A stretch of DNA of 64,000 bases. It comes from Mycolicibacterium iranicum (GTDB lineage Bacteria > Actinomycetota > Actinomycetes > Mycobacteriales > Mycobacteriaceae). A model generated the notes under the pieces. The model saw only the letters and a list, made by a program, of their open reading frames with translations. It was not told where the DNA came from and made no database searches. Shown here piece after piece: positions 40,885 through 50,437 of the stretch (the first letter of the stretch is position 1; each line of letters opens with the position of its first letter). The position numbers and the translations under genes are program-made. The stretch is taken from assembly GCF_001650495.1 (NCBI RefSeq), contig NZ_LWCS01000034.1, forward strand, positions 1 to 64,000, read 5' to 3'.

Positions 40885-41988
40885 TCACCAGGGCTTGATC
40901 GGGTTCACCGCGTACTGGATCACGCGGTAGGGCGTGCCGCCGCGAGGCATGGTGTTCCACTGGCTCACGAACACCCTTACGGCATCCGGCGTCGACCCCG
41001 GCGATATGTAGCCGCCGTAGGGCTGAGCGAGCCGGTTGTCGAACGGTGGTGGCAGGTCCTCGGCCCGCTCGGGCCAGGGCCCCGCGACGACGACGGTGGT
41101 CATGGGCGCCGTCCCGAGCTGTGTCGGGTCGTTGGCGACCCGGATCTCCATGTTGCCGGTGGTGGCGTTGAAGTAGGACAGCATCGTCATACCGTCGATC
41201 TGCCGCACGCTCATCTCACCCACCTTGTCGGGCCACAGCGGCGACGGCTCACCGCCCCACCCTGTGCCTGTCCAGCCCTGCCATGCGGCCCTGTCGGTGA
41301 AGGTCTGCGGCGTTGCCCGGTACAGCACCACCGGGCCGCTGCGGTCGAAGTTGTTGGCCACGATGTACACCCAGCCGCGCTCCGATTCGGCCGTCGGGAT
41401 CGGGTCGTAGTAGCCGCTGATCTGCGTCTGCATGCCACCGGCGTACCCAGCGTCTCGTTCGGAGTCCGGGACCGTCTCCCAGTTACCCTTGCCTGCTTCG
41501 GCTTTCACCAGTCTTGAGGTCTGTGGCCGCAGATCCTTTGTGGTCGTCACCATCATCCAGTTCTCGCGGTTGATCTCGATGATGCCCGCGGGCAGCTGGG
41601 ATTGCCCGGGCGGTGTGGGATCGGCGAGCAACGGTGTGTCGACGCCGGTCACCCCGTCGTAGCGCACACCGCCGGCATCTTCGAGCGAGTCGCCCACCAC
41701 GTGCAGAGCGATCGGCGAGTACCACCCGCCGAATCCCACCGCTTGTCCGGCGAAGCTGTCGCCGCACACCTGCAGGGTGCCGCTCGGGAACTCCATGAAC
41801 TCACACAGGTCGGTGGCGCCGATCCCGTAATCGGCCGTCGGGGTGCCCGTTCCGGCTGCCGCCCCGAGTCGCAGCACCTGCCCCGGCATCAGCGGCGGCA
41901 GCTGCACCGGCGTAGCCCACGCCGCCGGAATTGCGCACCAGCAGAGAAAAGCCGAGAGTACAGCTGCGGGAATGCAATTCCGGCGCAA
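40885..41988 (-). CDS. Secreted DUF4185-domain protein
   Basis: A 367-aa protein with a signal peptide (CIPAAVLSAFLCWCAIPAAWA) and a beta-propeller-like DUF4185 domain (ATDLCEFMEFPSGTLQVCGDSFAGQ..., GGYISPGSTPDAVRVFVSQWNT). The start is probably TTG 41988, 8 bases after the asd stop; no ATG or GTG lies between there and the signal peptide, and upstream frame overlaps asd. A role in wall or host-glycan binding is possible but not shown. Confidence 0.78.
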   Translation of the reverse strand: MRRNCIPAAVLSAFLCWCAIPAAWATPVQLPPLMPGQVLRLGAAAGTGTPTADYGIGATDLCEFMEFPSGTLQVCGDSFAGQAVGFGGWYSPIALHVVGDSLEDAGGVRYDGVTGVDTPLLADPTPPGQSQLPAGIIEINRENWMMVTTTKDLRPQTSRLVKAEAGKGNWETVPDSERDAGYAGGMQTQISGYYDPIPTAESERGWVYIVANNFDRSGPVVLYRATPQTFTDRAAWQGWTGTGWGGEPSPLWPDKVGEMSVRQIDGMTMLSYFNATTGNMEIRVANDPTQLGTAPMTTVVVAGPWPERAEDLPPPFDNRLAQPYGGYISPGSTPDAVRVFVSQWNTMPRGGTPYRVIQYAVNPIKPW

Positions 41989-41995
41989 GGGCGTG

Positions 41996-43030
41996 TCAGA
42001 GCTGCGCGGCCAGCAGTTCGGCGATCTGAATCGTGTTGAGCGCCGCACCTTTACGCAGGTTGTCACCTGAGACGAAGAGCGCGAGCCCGCGACCGTCCGG
42101 TACGCCGGGGTCCTGCCGGATGCGGCCGACGAGCGAGTCGTCGGCGCCGGCGGCGGCCAGCGGTGTCGGCACATCTGTCAAAGTCACCCCGGGTGCGCCG
42201 CCGAGGATCTCCGTCGCCCGCGCCACCGAAAGAGGCTGAGAGAACTCCGCATTGATCGACAGCGAGTGCCCGGTGAACACCGGAACGCGCACGCAGGTCC
42301 CGGAGACGAGGAGCTCGGGGATGCCGAGGATCTTGCGGCTCTCGTTGCGCAGCTTCTGGTCCTCGTCGGTCTCGCCGGAGCCGTCGTCCACCAGCGAGCC
42401 GGCCAGCGGAACGATGTTGAAGGCGATCGGCGCGACGTACTTGTTCGGGGTGGGGTAGTCCAGCGCGGACCCGTCGTGCACCAGTTGCTCGACCCCGTCG
42501 ATGACGGCGCGCGCCTGGGTGGCGAGTTCCTCCACGCCGGCCAGGCCACTGCCCGAAACCGCTTGGTAGCTCGACACGATCAGCCGCGTCAGACCGGCTT
42601 CGTCGTGCAGCGGCTTGAGGACCGGCATCGCGGCCATCGTCGTGCAGTTGGGGTTGGCGATGATGCCTTTCGGCCTGTTACCGGCGTCGCGGTCGAAGTT
42701 CACCTCGGACACGACGAGCGGAACCTCGGGGTCCTTGCGCCAGGCCGAGGAGTTGTCCACGACGACAGCTCCCGCGGCGGCGAAGCGTGGTGCCTGCACC
42801 CGCGACATCGTCGCACCCGCGGAGAACAGGGCGATGTCCAAACCCGACGGATCAGCCGTCTCGGAGTCCTCGACCTTGATCTCCTGACCGCGGAACTCCA
42901 GCTTCTTGCCCGCCGAGCGGGCCGACGCGAAGAATCGCACCTCGGTGGCCGGAAAGTCGCGCTCCGCCAGCAGGTTTCGCATCACCTGGCCGACCTGGCC
43001 GGTCGCCCCTACGACACCTATTCGAACCAT
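41996..43030 (-). CDS. asd: Aspartate-semialdehyde dehydrogenase
   Basis: A 344-aa enzyme reducing aspartyl phosphate to the semialdehyde for lysine, methionine, threonine and diaminopimelate. The NADP site GATGQVGQVM and catalytic Cys129 (NPNCTT) are present, as are a catalytic Gln (SSYQAVSGSG) and His in TGHSLS. It follows ask in the same direction, 32 bases apart, as in other mycobacteria. Confidence 0.96.
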   Translation of the reverse strand: MVRIGVVGATGQVGQVMRNLLAERDFPATEVRFFASARSAGKKLEFRGQEIKVEDSETADPSGLDIALFSAGATMSRVQAPRFAAAGAVVVDNSSAWRKDPEVPLVVSEVNFDRDAGNRPKGIIANPNCTTMAAMPVLKPLHDEAGLTRLIVSSYQAVSGSGLAGVEELATQARAVIDGVEQLVHDGSALDYPTPNKYVAPIAFNIVPLAGSLVDDGSGETDEDQKLRNESRKILGIPELLVSGTCVRVPVFTGHSLSINAEFSQPLSVARATEILGGAPGVTLTDVPTPLAAAGADDSLVGRIRQDPGVPDGRGLALFVSGDNLRKGAALNTIQIAELLAAQL

Positions 43031-43062
43031 TTATTTCCCCCGTCGCTTCGCTCGCCCCATGG

Positions 43063-44328
43063 TCAGCGTCCTGTCCCTGCGTAGACGACGGCTTCCTCGT
43101 CGCCGCCGAGCCCGAAGGCTTCGTGCAGCGCCGCCACGGCGCGGTCGAGCTCAGTGTCTTTGATGAGTACCGAGATCCGGATCTCCGACGTCGAGATCAG
43201 ATCGATGTTGATGCCCGCGTTGGCGAGCGCCTCGCAGAAGGTCGCCGTCACACCGGGGTGTGATCGCATACCGGCGCCGATCAGCGAGACCTTGCCGATG
43301 TGGTCGTCGTAAAGCACCCGGGTGAAACCGATCTCGTCCTGCAACGACGTCAGCTTCTCCACCGCGACCGGGCCGCTCTCCCGCGAACACGTGAAGGTGA
43401 TGTCGGTCTTGCCGTCTTCGACCTTGGAGATGTTCTGCAGCACCATGTCGATGTTGACATCGACGTCGGCGCAGGCGCGGAAGACCTGTGCGGCGTAGCC
43501 GGGTACGTCGGGAAGGCCGACGACCGTCACCTTCGCCTCGCCGCGGTCGTGGGCAACTCCGGTGAGGATGGCGTCTTCCATAGGGATGTCCTCGATCGAT
43601 CCTTTGACGATGGTGCCGGGCCTGTCGGAGTACGACGACCGGACGTGGATGGGCAGGTTGTAGCGACGTGCGTACTCGACGCAGCGCAGCATCAGCACCT
43701 TGGCGCCCGCGGCGGCCATCTCGAGCATCTCTTCGAAAGAGACGGTGTCGAGTTTCTGGGCGTTCGGCACGATACGCGGGTCGGCGGTGAAAATGCCGTC
43801 GACGTCGGTGTAGATCTCGCACACGTCGGCGTCGAGGGCGGCGGCCACGGCGACAGCGGTGGTGTCGGAGCCGCCGCGACCGAGTGTGGTGACGTCCTTG
43901 GTGTCCTGGCTGACGCCCTGAAAGCCCGCGACGAGGACAATCTGGCCCTCGTCGAGCGCCGCGCGCAGGCGAGTCGGGGTGACGTCGATGATCTTGGCAT
44001 TGCCGTGGGTGCCGGTGGTGACGACGCCTGCCTGCGATCCCGTGAACGATCGGGCCTGCGCGCCGAGCGACTCGATCGCCATCGCGACGAGCGCATTCGA
44101 GATGCGCTCGCCGGCGGTCAGCAGCATGTCGAGTTCACGGGCCGGCGGGGCCGGGGACACCTGCTTGGCGAGGTCCAACAGCTCGTCGGTGGTGTCGCCC
44201 ATCGCCGAGACGACCACGACGACGTCGTCACCCGCCTTCTTCGTCTCGACGATGCGCTCGGCCACACGGCGGATCCGCTCGGCGTCCGACACCGAGGATC
44301 CGCCGTACTTCTGTACGACGAGCGCCAC
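43063..44328 (-). CDS. ask: Aspartokinase
   Basis: A 421-aa kinase phosphorylating aspartate. N-terminal KYGGSSV, LTAGERISNALVA and GRGGSDTTAVA form the kinase part; two ACT domains follow (from about residue 265, AKVTVVGLPDVPGYAAQVF), the site of lysine/threonine feedback. GTG 44328 gives the standard length. In this family a shorter beta subunit is often made from an internal start. Confidence 0.95.
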   Translation of the reverse strand: MALVVQKYGGSSVSDAERIRRVAERIVETKKAGDDVVVVVSAMGDTTDELLDLAKQVSPAPPARELDMLLTAGERISNALVAMAIESLGAQARSFTGSQAGVVTTGTHGNAKIIDVTPTRLRAALDEGQIVLVAGFQGVSQDTKDVTTLGRGGSDTTAVAVAAALDADVCEIYTDVDGIFTADPRIVPNAQKLDTVSFEEMLEMAAAGAKVLMLRCVEYARRYNLPIHVRSSYSDRPGTIVKGSIEDIPMEDAILTGVAHDRGEAKVTVVGLPDVPGYAAQVFRACADVDVNIDMVLQNISKVEDGKTDITFTCSRESGPVAVEKLTSLQDEIGFTRVLYDDHIGKVSLIGAGMRSHPGVTATFCEALANAGINIDLISTSEIRISVLIKDTELDRAVAALHEAFGLGGDEEAVVYAGTGR

Positions 44329-44422
44329 TAGGCCATGCCTTTCGAATCGGGGAATTCCGATCAAGGATAAGGGCTGCGCGCACGCGATTTTTCCCGCCGG
44401 TCGCGTCGGTAACGTGCACCAC

Positions 44423-45016
44423 ATGCCCGATCGGCTCGCCGACACCTCGGTACCCATCCATCCCCCGATCGCCGCCCGCTGGAGTCCGCGGGCGTTCGAC
44501 GCAGCCGCAGATGTGCCCGAAGAAGACGTGATCGCGCTGCTGGAGGCTGCCCGCTGGGCACCCACGTGGGGGGCCCGTCAGCCCGTTCGGTTCCTCGTCG
44601 GGCATCGCGGCGACGACACCTTCGAGACCCTTTCCGGCCTGCTCAGAAGGGGTAACAGCTACGCACGGGCGGCCAGCGCCCTCATCTTGCTGTGCGCAGA
44701 CGAGGGCGAGGACGACCGGACGAAGCTGTACTCCGCGGTCGACGCCGGCTCGGCGCTGGCCAACATGCTCATCGAGGCCGTATCGCGCGGACTGATCGCG
44801 CATCCGATGGCCGGATTCGACGTTCCAGGCGCAGCCGCGGCGTTCGGCTTGCCCGCCACCCTGCACCCGATCGTTACCGTCGCCGTCGGCCGGCTCGGTG
44901 ACTATGCGGACATCTCCCCCGAGATCGCCGAGCGCGACGCCAGACCCCGCGAACGGTTGCCCTTGTCCGACGTGGTGCTCACCGGCCCCGGTTCCAATCC
45001 ACGCCCAGGAACGTGA
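44423..45016 (+). CDS. Nitroreductase-family flavoprotein
   Basis: A 197-aa FMN-dependent oxidoreductase. The FMN-binding start RWSPRAFD and LLEAARWAPTWGARQPVRFLV, and the later LANMLIEAVSRGLIAHPMAGFD, are typical. ATG 44423 is preferred; the frame upstream lies antisense to ask. Substrate unknown. Its end overlaps the convergent hydrolase gene by 38 bases. Confidence 0.85.
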   Translation: MPDRLADTSVPIHPPIAARWSPRAFDAAADVPEEDVIALLEAARWAPTWGARQPVRFLVGHRGDDTFETLSGLLRRGNSYARAASALILLCADEGEDDRTKLYSAVDAGSALANMLIEAVSRGLIAHPMAGFDVPGAAAAFGLPATLHPIVTVAVGRLGDYADISPEIAERDARPRERLPLSDVVLTGPGSNPRPGT

Positions 45017-45971
45017 ACGGCTCCGCCTTCTGGAACTGCGCGCTCGTCTCACCGGTGTAGACGGTCTTCTGCCCCTCCCCCAGCTCCAGGCGCAGTGTCG
45101 GCGCCCCCTCGCCGAGGTCGAGATTGTTCAGATCGACCCAGAAGGTGCTCGGAGACAACGCCGATTCGAAGAAGTACCGCAGCGCCACATGGTCGATGGC
45201 GGTGCGCCACCGCGTCGACGAGATGTTCGGCGCCTCAGGGGTGGTGATGCCGTAGGGAACCGACGCGTTCCGCACGACACCGAGGGCGACGGCGACGGCC
45301 CCCAGCGGATCGGCGGTCTTGGGAACCGCATTGATGTAGAACGAGGCACGGACGAATCGGTCGGCGGCGCGATTGGTGCCCGGCAGCATCACCGTCCCGC
45401 CGATCTCCTTCCAGTACTCCGAGATCGCCAGCTGCTTGTCGAAGATCGGCGAGTTCGTCATCACCTGGTACTGGCGGCCGTGATGGATCACCTGTTCGCC
45501 GTCGATGTACTCGACGATGGCGCTGTCGCCGGTGGCGTCCGAGAGCGCCAGGTGCAGTGTGGCCAGCCGCTGCTGGCCGGGCACCTCGATGGTCACGATG
45601 TGCAGCGGTGACGCGGTGAGCGCAGCGACCGCTTCGGCGACCGTTGCGAAGTTGTCGAGGACGTATTGCGCCCACAGCGACAGCGACAGCTGCCCGCCGT
45701 CTCCCGAGGGGTACTGCGACTCCGCGAGCCACAGCAGGTTGGCGGCCAGACCGGCTTCGTTGAGGCCGTCGGTGGTCGAGATGTCGTATCCGCTGGCCAC
45801 GACACTGCCGTACTTCGAGGTCCACTTGAGCGAACCCGGCCCCGCGCTGCCGGTGCGCGCCACACCCCGCGGGAGCACCCAGAGATTGGTCCCGATCTCG
45901 ACTTCCCAGTCCATCGACCGCCCAGTGACGATCCGCTCACCGGTCCCCAGATACACGACGCGTGTGCACAT
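44979..45971 (-). CDS. Linear-amide C-N hydrolase (choloylglycine hydrolase/penicillin acylase family)
   Basis: A 330-aa Ntn hydrolase. Cys2 (MCTRVVY) would be exposed as nucleophile after Met removal; Arg18 and Asp21 (GRSMDWE) are the partner residues, with a conserved Asn in TNSPIFDKQ. Family members hydrolyse bile-salt amides, penicillin V or acyl-homoserine lactones; no substrate can be read from the sequence. No signal peptide is seen. Confidence 0.87.
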   Translation of the reverse strand: MCTRVVYLGTGERIVTGRSMDWEVEIGTNLWVLPRGVARTGSAGPGSLKWTSKYGSVVASGYDISTTDGLNEAGLAANLLWLAESQYPSGDGGQLSLSLWAQYVLDNFATVAEAVAALTASPLHIVTIEVPGQQRLATLHLALSDATGDSAIVEYIDGEQVIHHGRQYQVMTNSPIFDKQLAISEYWKEIGGTVMLPGTNRAADRFVRASFYINAVPKTADPLGAVAVALGVVRNASVPYGITTPEAPNISSTRWRTAIDHVALRYFFESALSPSTFWVDLNNLDLGEGAPTLRLELGEGQKTVYTGETSAQFQKAEPFTFLGVDWNRGR

Positions 45972-46006
45972 GCGATCAACCTAACGCCGTCGACACACAG
46001 CAGGTC

Positions 46007-46022
46007 GTTACTCCCCGGAAAC
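46007..46022. promoter_or_regulatory. GlnR-like site upstream of amt
   Basis: GTTAC-TCCCCG-GAAAC matches the actinobacterial GlnR element GTnAC-n6-GnAAC exactly, about 105 bases before the amt start. A weaker partner (GTAAC-TGTCCG-GTGAA) follows near 46050. It fits nitrogen-limitation control. Confidence 0.6.
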
Positions 46023-46126
46023 GCAACGCGACCACGGTCGTAACAGAAGCGTCGGTAACTGTCCGGTGAACGGCTCGTCTAGCAGCCGCACATCTCCCGA
46101 GAGGGATTGGTCGGAATGGATTCGAA

Positions 46127-47395
46127 ATGGATGTAGTGGACACCGGCACCACGGCTTTCATGCTGTGTTGCATCATCGGGCTGACCCTGATGATTCCCGG
46201 ACTCGCGCTGTTCTACGGCGGGATGGTCTCGGTGAAGAGCTCGACCAACATGATGATGATGACCTTCGGCGCTGTGGCGGTCGTCGGCGTGATCTGGGTT
46301 CTCTTCGGCTTCTCGATGGTCTTCGGCACCTCTTACGGTGGCTACCTCGGCAGCCTCACGGAGTTCGCCGGCATGAAGGATCTGCTGGAGTCACAAACCA
46401 CGATCTCGGGCCTGCCGATCAGCCTCTTCTCCATCTTCCAGGCCCTGTTCGCCGCGATCACGGTCGCGCTGATCTCGGGTGCGGTGGCCGACCGGATGAA
46501 GTTCGGTGCGTGGATGGGCTTCGCGACGCTGTGGGCGGTACTGGTCTACTTCCCGGTTGCCCATTGGGTTTTCGCGTTCGACGGGGTCGTCACCGAGGAC
46601 TCGGTGGGCGGCTGGATCGCCAACAAGCTGAAGGCGATCGACTTCGCCGGGGGTACCGCGGTCCACATCAACGCCGGCGCGGCGGCCCTCGCGGTGGCCA
46701 TTGTGCTGGGCAAGTCGAAGAACTGGGGACAGCTGCGCAAGCCGCACAACGTGCCGCTGACGCTGTTGGGCGCCGGCCTGCTGTGGGCGGGTTGGTATGC
46801 GTTCAACGGCGGTTCCGCACTGGCCGCAGGCAATTCGGCCGCGATCGTCATGGTGACGACCTTCGTCGCGACGTGCGCCGCGACCCTGGCCTGGATTGCG
46901 GTCGAGAAGTTCAAGGACGGCCACGTCACCGGTGTCGGCGCGGCATCCGGGGCCATCACCGGCCTTGTCGCCATCACTCCGGCCTGCGGTGCCGTCACGC
47001 CGGTCGGCGCGATCATCCTCGGCGCCATCGCGGGCGCGATCTGCGTGTACGCCGTCGGACTCAAGGATCGCTTCGGGTATGACGACTCGCTCGATGTCGT
47101 CGGGGTTCACCTCGTGGGCGGTGTCATCGGCACGCTGCTGATCGGTTTCCTGGCCAGCGACTCGATGCCCAACGCCACCAACGGCCTGTTCTACGGCGGC
47201 GGTGTCGAGCAGCTCTGGAAGCAGGCGGTCGCCGCGGGCGCAGTCATGGCGTACTCGTTCACCGTCGCGTTCTTGATCGCTTTCGCGCTCAAAAAGACTG
47301 TGGGCATCCGCATCTCGCCCGACGACGAGGAGAAGGGCATCGACGCGGCGTTCCATCGCGAGGCCTCGTACGAGTTCCAGCCGGCGTCGGCTTAA
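46127..47395 (+). CDS. amt: Ammonium (methylammonium) transporter
   Basis: A 422-aa Amt/Rh channel with about 11 hydrophobic helices. Motifs include IPGLALFYGGMVSVKSSTNMMMM, the pore-lining DFAGGTAVHINAGAAALA and VHLVGGVIGTLLIG. It carries ammonium or methylammonium inward. It heads a region of nitrogen genes but is closed by its own terminator, and no glnK/glnD follow, unlike the classical amt operon. Confidence 0.95.
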   Translation: MDVVDTGTTAFMLCCIIGLTLMIPGLALFYGGMVSVKSSTNMMMMTFGAVAVVGVIWVLFGFSMVFGTSYGGYLGSLTEFAGMKDLLESQTTISGLPISLFSIFQALFAAITVALISGAVADRMKFGAWMGFATLWAVLVYFPVAHWVFAFDGVVTEDSVGGWIANKLKAIDFAGGTAVHINAGAAALAVAIVLGKSKNWGQLRKPHNVPLTLLGAGLLWAGWYAFNGGSALAAGNSAAIVMVTTFVATCAATLAWIAVEKFKDGHVTGVGAASGAITGLVAITPACGAVTPVGAIILGAIAGAICVYAVGLKDRFGYDDSLDVVGVHLVGGVIGTLLIGFLASDSMPNATNGLFYGGGVEQLWKQAVAAGAVMAYSFTVAFLIAFALKKTVGIRISPDDEEKGIDAAFHREASYEFQPASA

Positions 47396-47403
47396 GGCGT
47401 AGG

Positions 47404-47441
47404 ACGGCCGGTGCGGGTCCGGGGCCCACACCGGCCGTTTT
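47404..47441 (+). terminator. Rho-independent terminator after amt
   Basis: ACGGCCGGTG (47404-47413) and CACCGGCCGT (47429-47438) form a perfect 10-base GC-rich stem with a 15-base loop followed by TTTC. Confidence 0.85.
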
Positions 47442-47501
47442 CGTTGCGCGCCGTGTTTCCCTCCGTGATACATTGATTCCCAACAAGAGACAAGGACTGA
47501 G

Positions 47502-48818
47502 ATGGCCCCCACGCTCCAGGAACTCACGACGGACGCCGGAACCAAGTTCGTCCTCGCATTGTTCGTCGACCTCCGCGGCAAGCCATGCGCCAAGCTCGTG
47601 CCCGTCGAAGCGGTCGATCTGCTCGCCACCGAGGGCGTCGGCTTCGCCGGCTACGCGGTCGGCGCCATGGGACAGGAGCCCAAAGATCCCGACCTGATGG
47701 CTATTCCCGACCCGGCTTCGTTCACACCGGTCCCGTTCATCAAGGACGGACTGGCGATCGTGCACTGCGATCCCCACGTCAACGGCGAACCCTGGCCCTA
47801 CGCCCCGCGCGTCATCCTCAAGTCACTGATCCAGCGATGCGCGGACGCCGGATTCGAACCGTGGGTGGGAGCCGAGGTCGAGTATTTCCTGTTGCGCCGC
47901 AACGACGATGGTTCCGTCTCGGTCGCCGACACCGCCGACACCGCGTCCCAGCCGTGCTACGACGCCCGCGGCGTCACACGCATGTACGACCACCTCACCG
48001 CAGTGTCTACTGCGATGAACCAGCTCGGCTGGTCCAACTACGCCAACGACCACGAAGACGGCAACGGGCAGTTCGAGCAGAACTTCAAGTTCGCCGAGGC
48101 TCTCACCGCCGCCGACCGGGTGATCACGCTGCGCTACCTGCTGTCGATGATCGCCGCCGAGCGCGGCATGATCGCCACCTTCATGCCGAAGCCCTTCGGC
48201 GACAAGACGGGCAGTGGGCTGCACCTGCATCTGTCACTCACCAGTGGTGGCACCCCCGTTTTCCCCGCAGGAGGGGACGGCCTCGATGAACGGGGTCTCG
48301 GGCTCTCCGACACCGCGTACGGGTTCGTCGGAGGAATCCTCGAACACGCATGCGCCCTGCAGGCAGTGGTCGCGCCAACCGTCAACTCCTACAAACGAAC
48401 CGGAGCCCTCAGCACGTCCTCCGGGGCGTCATGGGCTCCACGGCTGCCCACCTACGGCGGTAACGACCGCACGCATTACATCCGGGTCCCGGATTCCGAT
48501 CGGATTGAAATGCGCGGCGGAGACGGATCCGCCAACCCCTACCTGGCGATCGCGGCGGCACTGGGCGCGGGCCTCGACGGCATCAAGCGCAGCACCGATC
48601 CGGGAGCAGTCGGATCGGGTCTCAACACACGCGCATTGCCGCCCACCCTGTTGCACGCCGTCGACGAGTTCGAGACCGATTCGATCGTCACCGGTGTGCT
48701 CGACGCCGTGGGTGACGGTGTGGCCGCCTACTTCGCCACCATCAAGCGCGAGGAGTTCTTCGCCTATCACAGCTCGGTCAGCTCGTGGGAGCTGGACAGC
48801 TACCTCACCGCGTTCTGA
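47502..48818 (+). CDS. glnT: Glutamine-synthetase-like ligase (GlnT / gamma-glutamylmethylamide synthetase type)
   Basis: A 438-aa member of the glutamine synthetase fold. VGAEVEYFLL supplies metal Glu residues, NDHEDGNGQFEQNF and the His motif GSGLHLHLSLT follow, then APTVNSYKR and RIEMRGGDGSANPYLAIAAAL. The following mgsABC-like genes match the gmaS-mgs order of methylamine utilisers, so the amine may be methylamine rather than ammonia. ATG 47502 has AAGGA upstream. Confidence 0.82.
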   Translation: MAPTLQELTTDAGTKFVLALFVDLRGKPCAKLVPVEAVDLLATEGVGFAGYAVGAMGQEPKDPDLMAIPDPASFTPVPFIKDGLAIVHCDPHVNGEPWPYAPRVILKSLIQRCADAGFEPWVGAEVEYFLLRRNDDGSVSVADTADTASQPCYDARGVTRMYDHLTAVSTAMNQLGWSNYANDHEDGNGQFEQNFKFAEALTAADRVITLRYLLSMIAAERGMIATFMPKPFGDKTGSGLHLHLSLTSGGTPVFPAGGDGLDERGLGLSDTAYGFVGGILEHACALQAVVAPTVNSYKRTGALSTSSGASWAPRLPTYGGNDRTHYIRVPDSDRIEMRGGDGSANPYLAIAAALGAGLDGIKRSTDPGAVGSGLNTRALPPTLLHAVDEFETDSIVTGVLDAVGDGVAAYFATIKREEFFAYHSSVSSWELDSYLTAF

Positions 48819-48851
48819 GACGAATTCGCTTCACAGGAAAGAGGTCAAGCC

Positions 48852-49760
48852 ATGTGCGGGATCGTCGGGTTGCATCTTCGGACGGCCGAGCTCTATCCCC
48901 GACTCGGTCAGCTTCTGACCGGAATGCTGTGCGAGATGGGCGATCGCGGCGGCGACTCGGCCGGTGTCGCCGTGTACGGCGACCCGAACTGGTCGCCGCC
49001 CGGCCACGGCTGCGTCTCGGTGGCCGACCTCGGCACCGGACTGACCGAGACCACCACCCAGGTCGCCGCATCGGTCGGCGCGGCTCTGGGCGTTGATGTC
49101 GTCGGTTCCGCAGTCGGGGTCAGCCACGTGCTCTCAGCGGCAGCGGATTCGGAGATGCTGCTGTCCGCGGTCCGTGCCGCGTATCCCGACGCGCTCATTG
49201 CCGGATTCGGTTCTGACATGGCGGTTCTCAAAGGTGTCGGCCATCCACGTGTCCTCACCCACGGCTGGGGTCTGGCGAACGCTGCGGGGTGGCAGGGAGT
49301 CGGGCACACCCGGATGGCCACCGAATCGGCCGTGACACCTTCAGGTTGCCACCCGTACGCGGTCGGCTCGGGACAGTGCATGGTGCACAACGGGTCTTTC
49401 GCCAACCACGCCACCATCCGTCGCGAGTTGCGCGCCGGCGGTGTGGTGTTCGACAGCGAGAACGACACCGAGGTCGGGGCGCGGTTCATCGCCAAGCAGC
49501 TCTCGGAGGGCCGCGACGTCGAAGGCGCACTGAAGGAGCTGTGCGCAACCTTTGATGGCTTCTACACCCTCCTGGTGTCCAACCGGGATTCGTTCGCCGT
49601 GGTGCGTGACGCGATCGCCTGCAAACCCGCCGTGATCGCCGAGACGGACGAATGGGTCGCCATGGGCAGCGAATACCGCGCTCTGGCAGGACTTCCCGGC
49701 GTCGAGAAGGCCAAGATCTGGGAGCCAGAACCCGAGGTGGTGTACGCATGGAGCAGGTAG
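48852..49760 (+). CDS. Class II glutamine amidotransferase subunit (MgsA/GlxB-like)
   Basis: A 302-aa Ntn amidotransferase. Cys2 (MCGIVGLHL) is the nucleophile, with GDRGGDSAGVAVYG, HTRMATESAVTPSGCHPYAV, MVHNGSFANHATIRREL and ENDTEVGARFIA motifs. It would supply ammonia or a glutamyl nitrogen to the downstream synthase subunits. The ribosome site AGGAAAGAGG precedes ATG 48852. It overlaps the next gene. Confidence 0.85.
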   Translation: MCGIVGLHLRTAELYPRLGQLLTGMLCEMGDRGGDSAGVAVYGDPNWSPPGHGCVSVADLGTGLTETTTQVAASVGAALGVDVVGSAVGVSHVLSAAADSEMLLSAVRAAYPDALIAGFGSDMAVLKGVGHPRVLTHGWGLANAAGWQGVGHTRMATESAVTPSGCHPYAVGSGQCMVHNGSFANHATIRRELRAGGVVFDSENDTEVGARFIAKQLSEGRDVEGALKELCATFDGFYTLLVSNRDSFAVVRDAIACKPAVIAETDEWVAMGSEYRALAGLPGVEKAKIWEPEPEVVYAWSR

Positions 49761-50437
49761 CGACGATGTTCGATCTCACCGAGATCCCCCTTCGCGAGGT
49801 GAACGCCGCGTTGCACGCCCCGGATCTCGCCGGCGAATTCGTCATCGAGAACCCCGCGGGCGCGCACAACGTCGCCGTCGGTCTCAACGCACCCGTGATG
49901 GTCACCGTCGACGGACATGTCGGCTACTACGCCGCCGGCATGAACCAAAAGGCCGACGTGCTCATCAACGGCAACGCAGGTACCGGTGTCGCCGAGAACA
50001 TGATGAGCGGCTCGGTCTGGGTGAGAGGCGACGCCTCACAGTCCGCCGGCGCGACCGCCCACGGAGGATTGCTCATCATCGACGGGAATGCCGCTGCGCG
50101 CTGCGGCATCTCGATGAAGGGTGTGGATATCGTCGTCGGTGGGAACGTCGGCCACATGAGCGCCTTCATGGCGCAGGCCGGTCGGCTCGTCATCCGCGGC
50201 GACGCAGGCGAAGCACTCGGCGACTCCATCTACGAGGCCCGCATCTATGTCCGCGGAGACGTGGCCTCGCTGGGCGCGGACTGCGTCGCGAAACCGATGC
50301 GTGACGAGCACCACGAGGAACTCGGGCAACTGTTGAAGACAGCGGGGTTCGAGGGCGATGACACAGCTGCCTACACGCGATACGGATCCGCACGGAATCT
50401 GTACAACTTCCACGTCGACAATGCGAGCAGCTACTGA
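49748..50437 (+). CDS. Glutamate-synthase GXGXG-domain subunit (MgsB/GlxC-like)
   Basis: A 229-aa protein made of the beta-helix repeats of the glutamate synthase C-terminal domain (GHVGYYAAGMNQKADVLINGNAGTGVAENMMSGSVWVRGDASQSAG, GDAGEALGDSIYEARIYVRGDV). It bridges the amidotransferase and FMN subunits. ATG 49748 overlaps the previous stop and has a GAGG-type site; ATG 49766 is an alternative. Confidence 0.83.
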   Translation: MEQVATMFDLTEIPLREVNAALHAPDLAGEFVIENPAGAHNVAVGLNAPVMVTVDGHVGYYAAGMNQKADVLINGNAGTGVAENMMSGSVWVRGDASQSAGATAHGGLLIIDGNAAARCGISMKGVDIVVGGNVGHMSAFMAQAGRLVIRGDAGEALGDSIYEARIYVRGDVASLGADCVAKPMRDEHHEELGQLLKTAGFEGDDTAAYTRYGSARNLYNFHVDNASSY

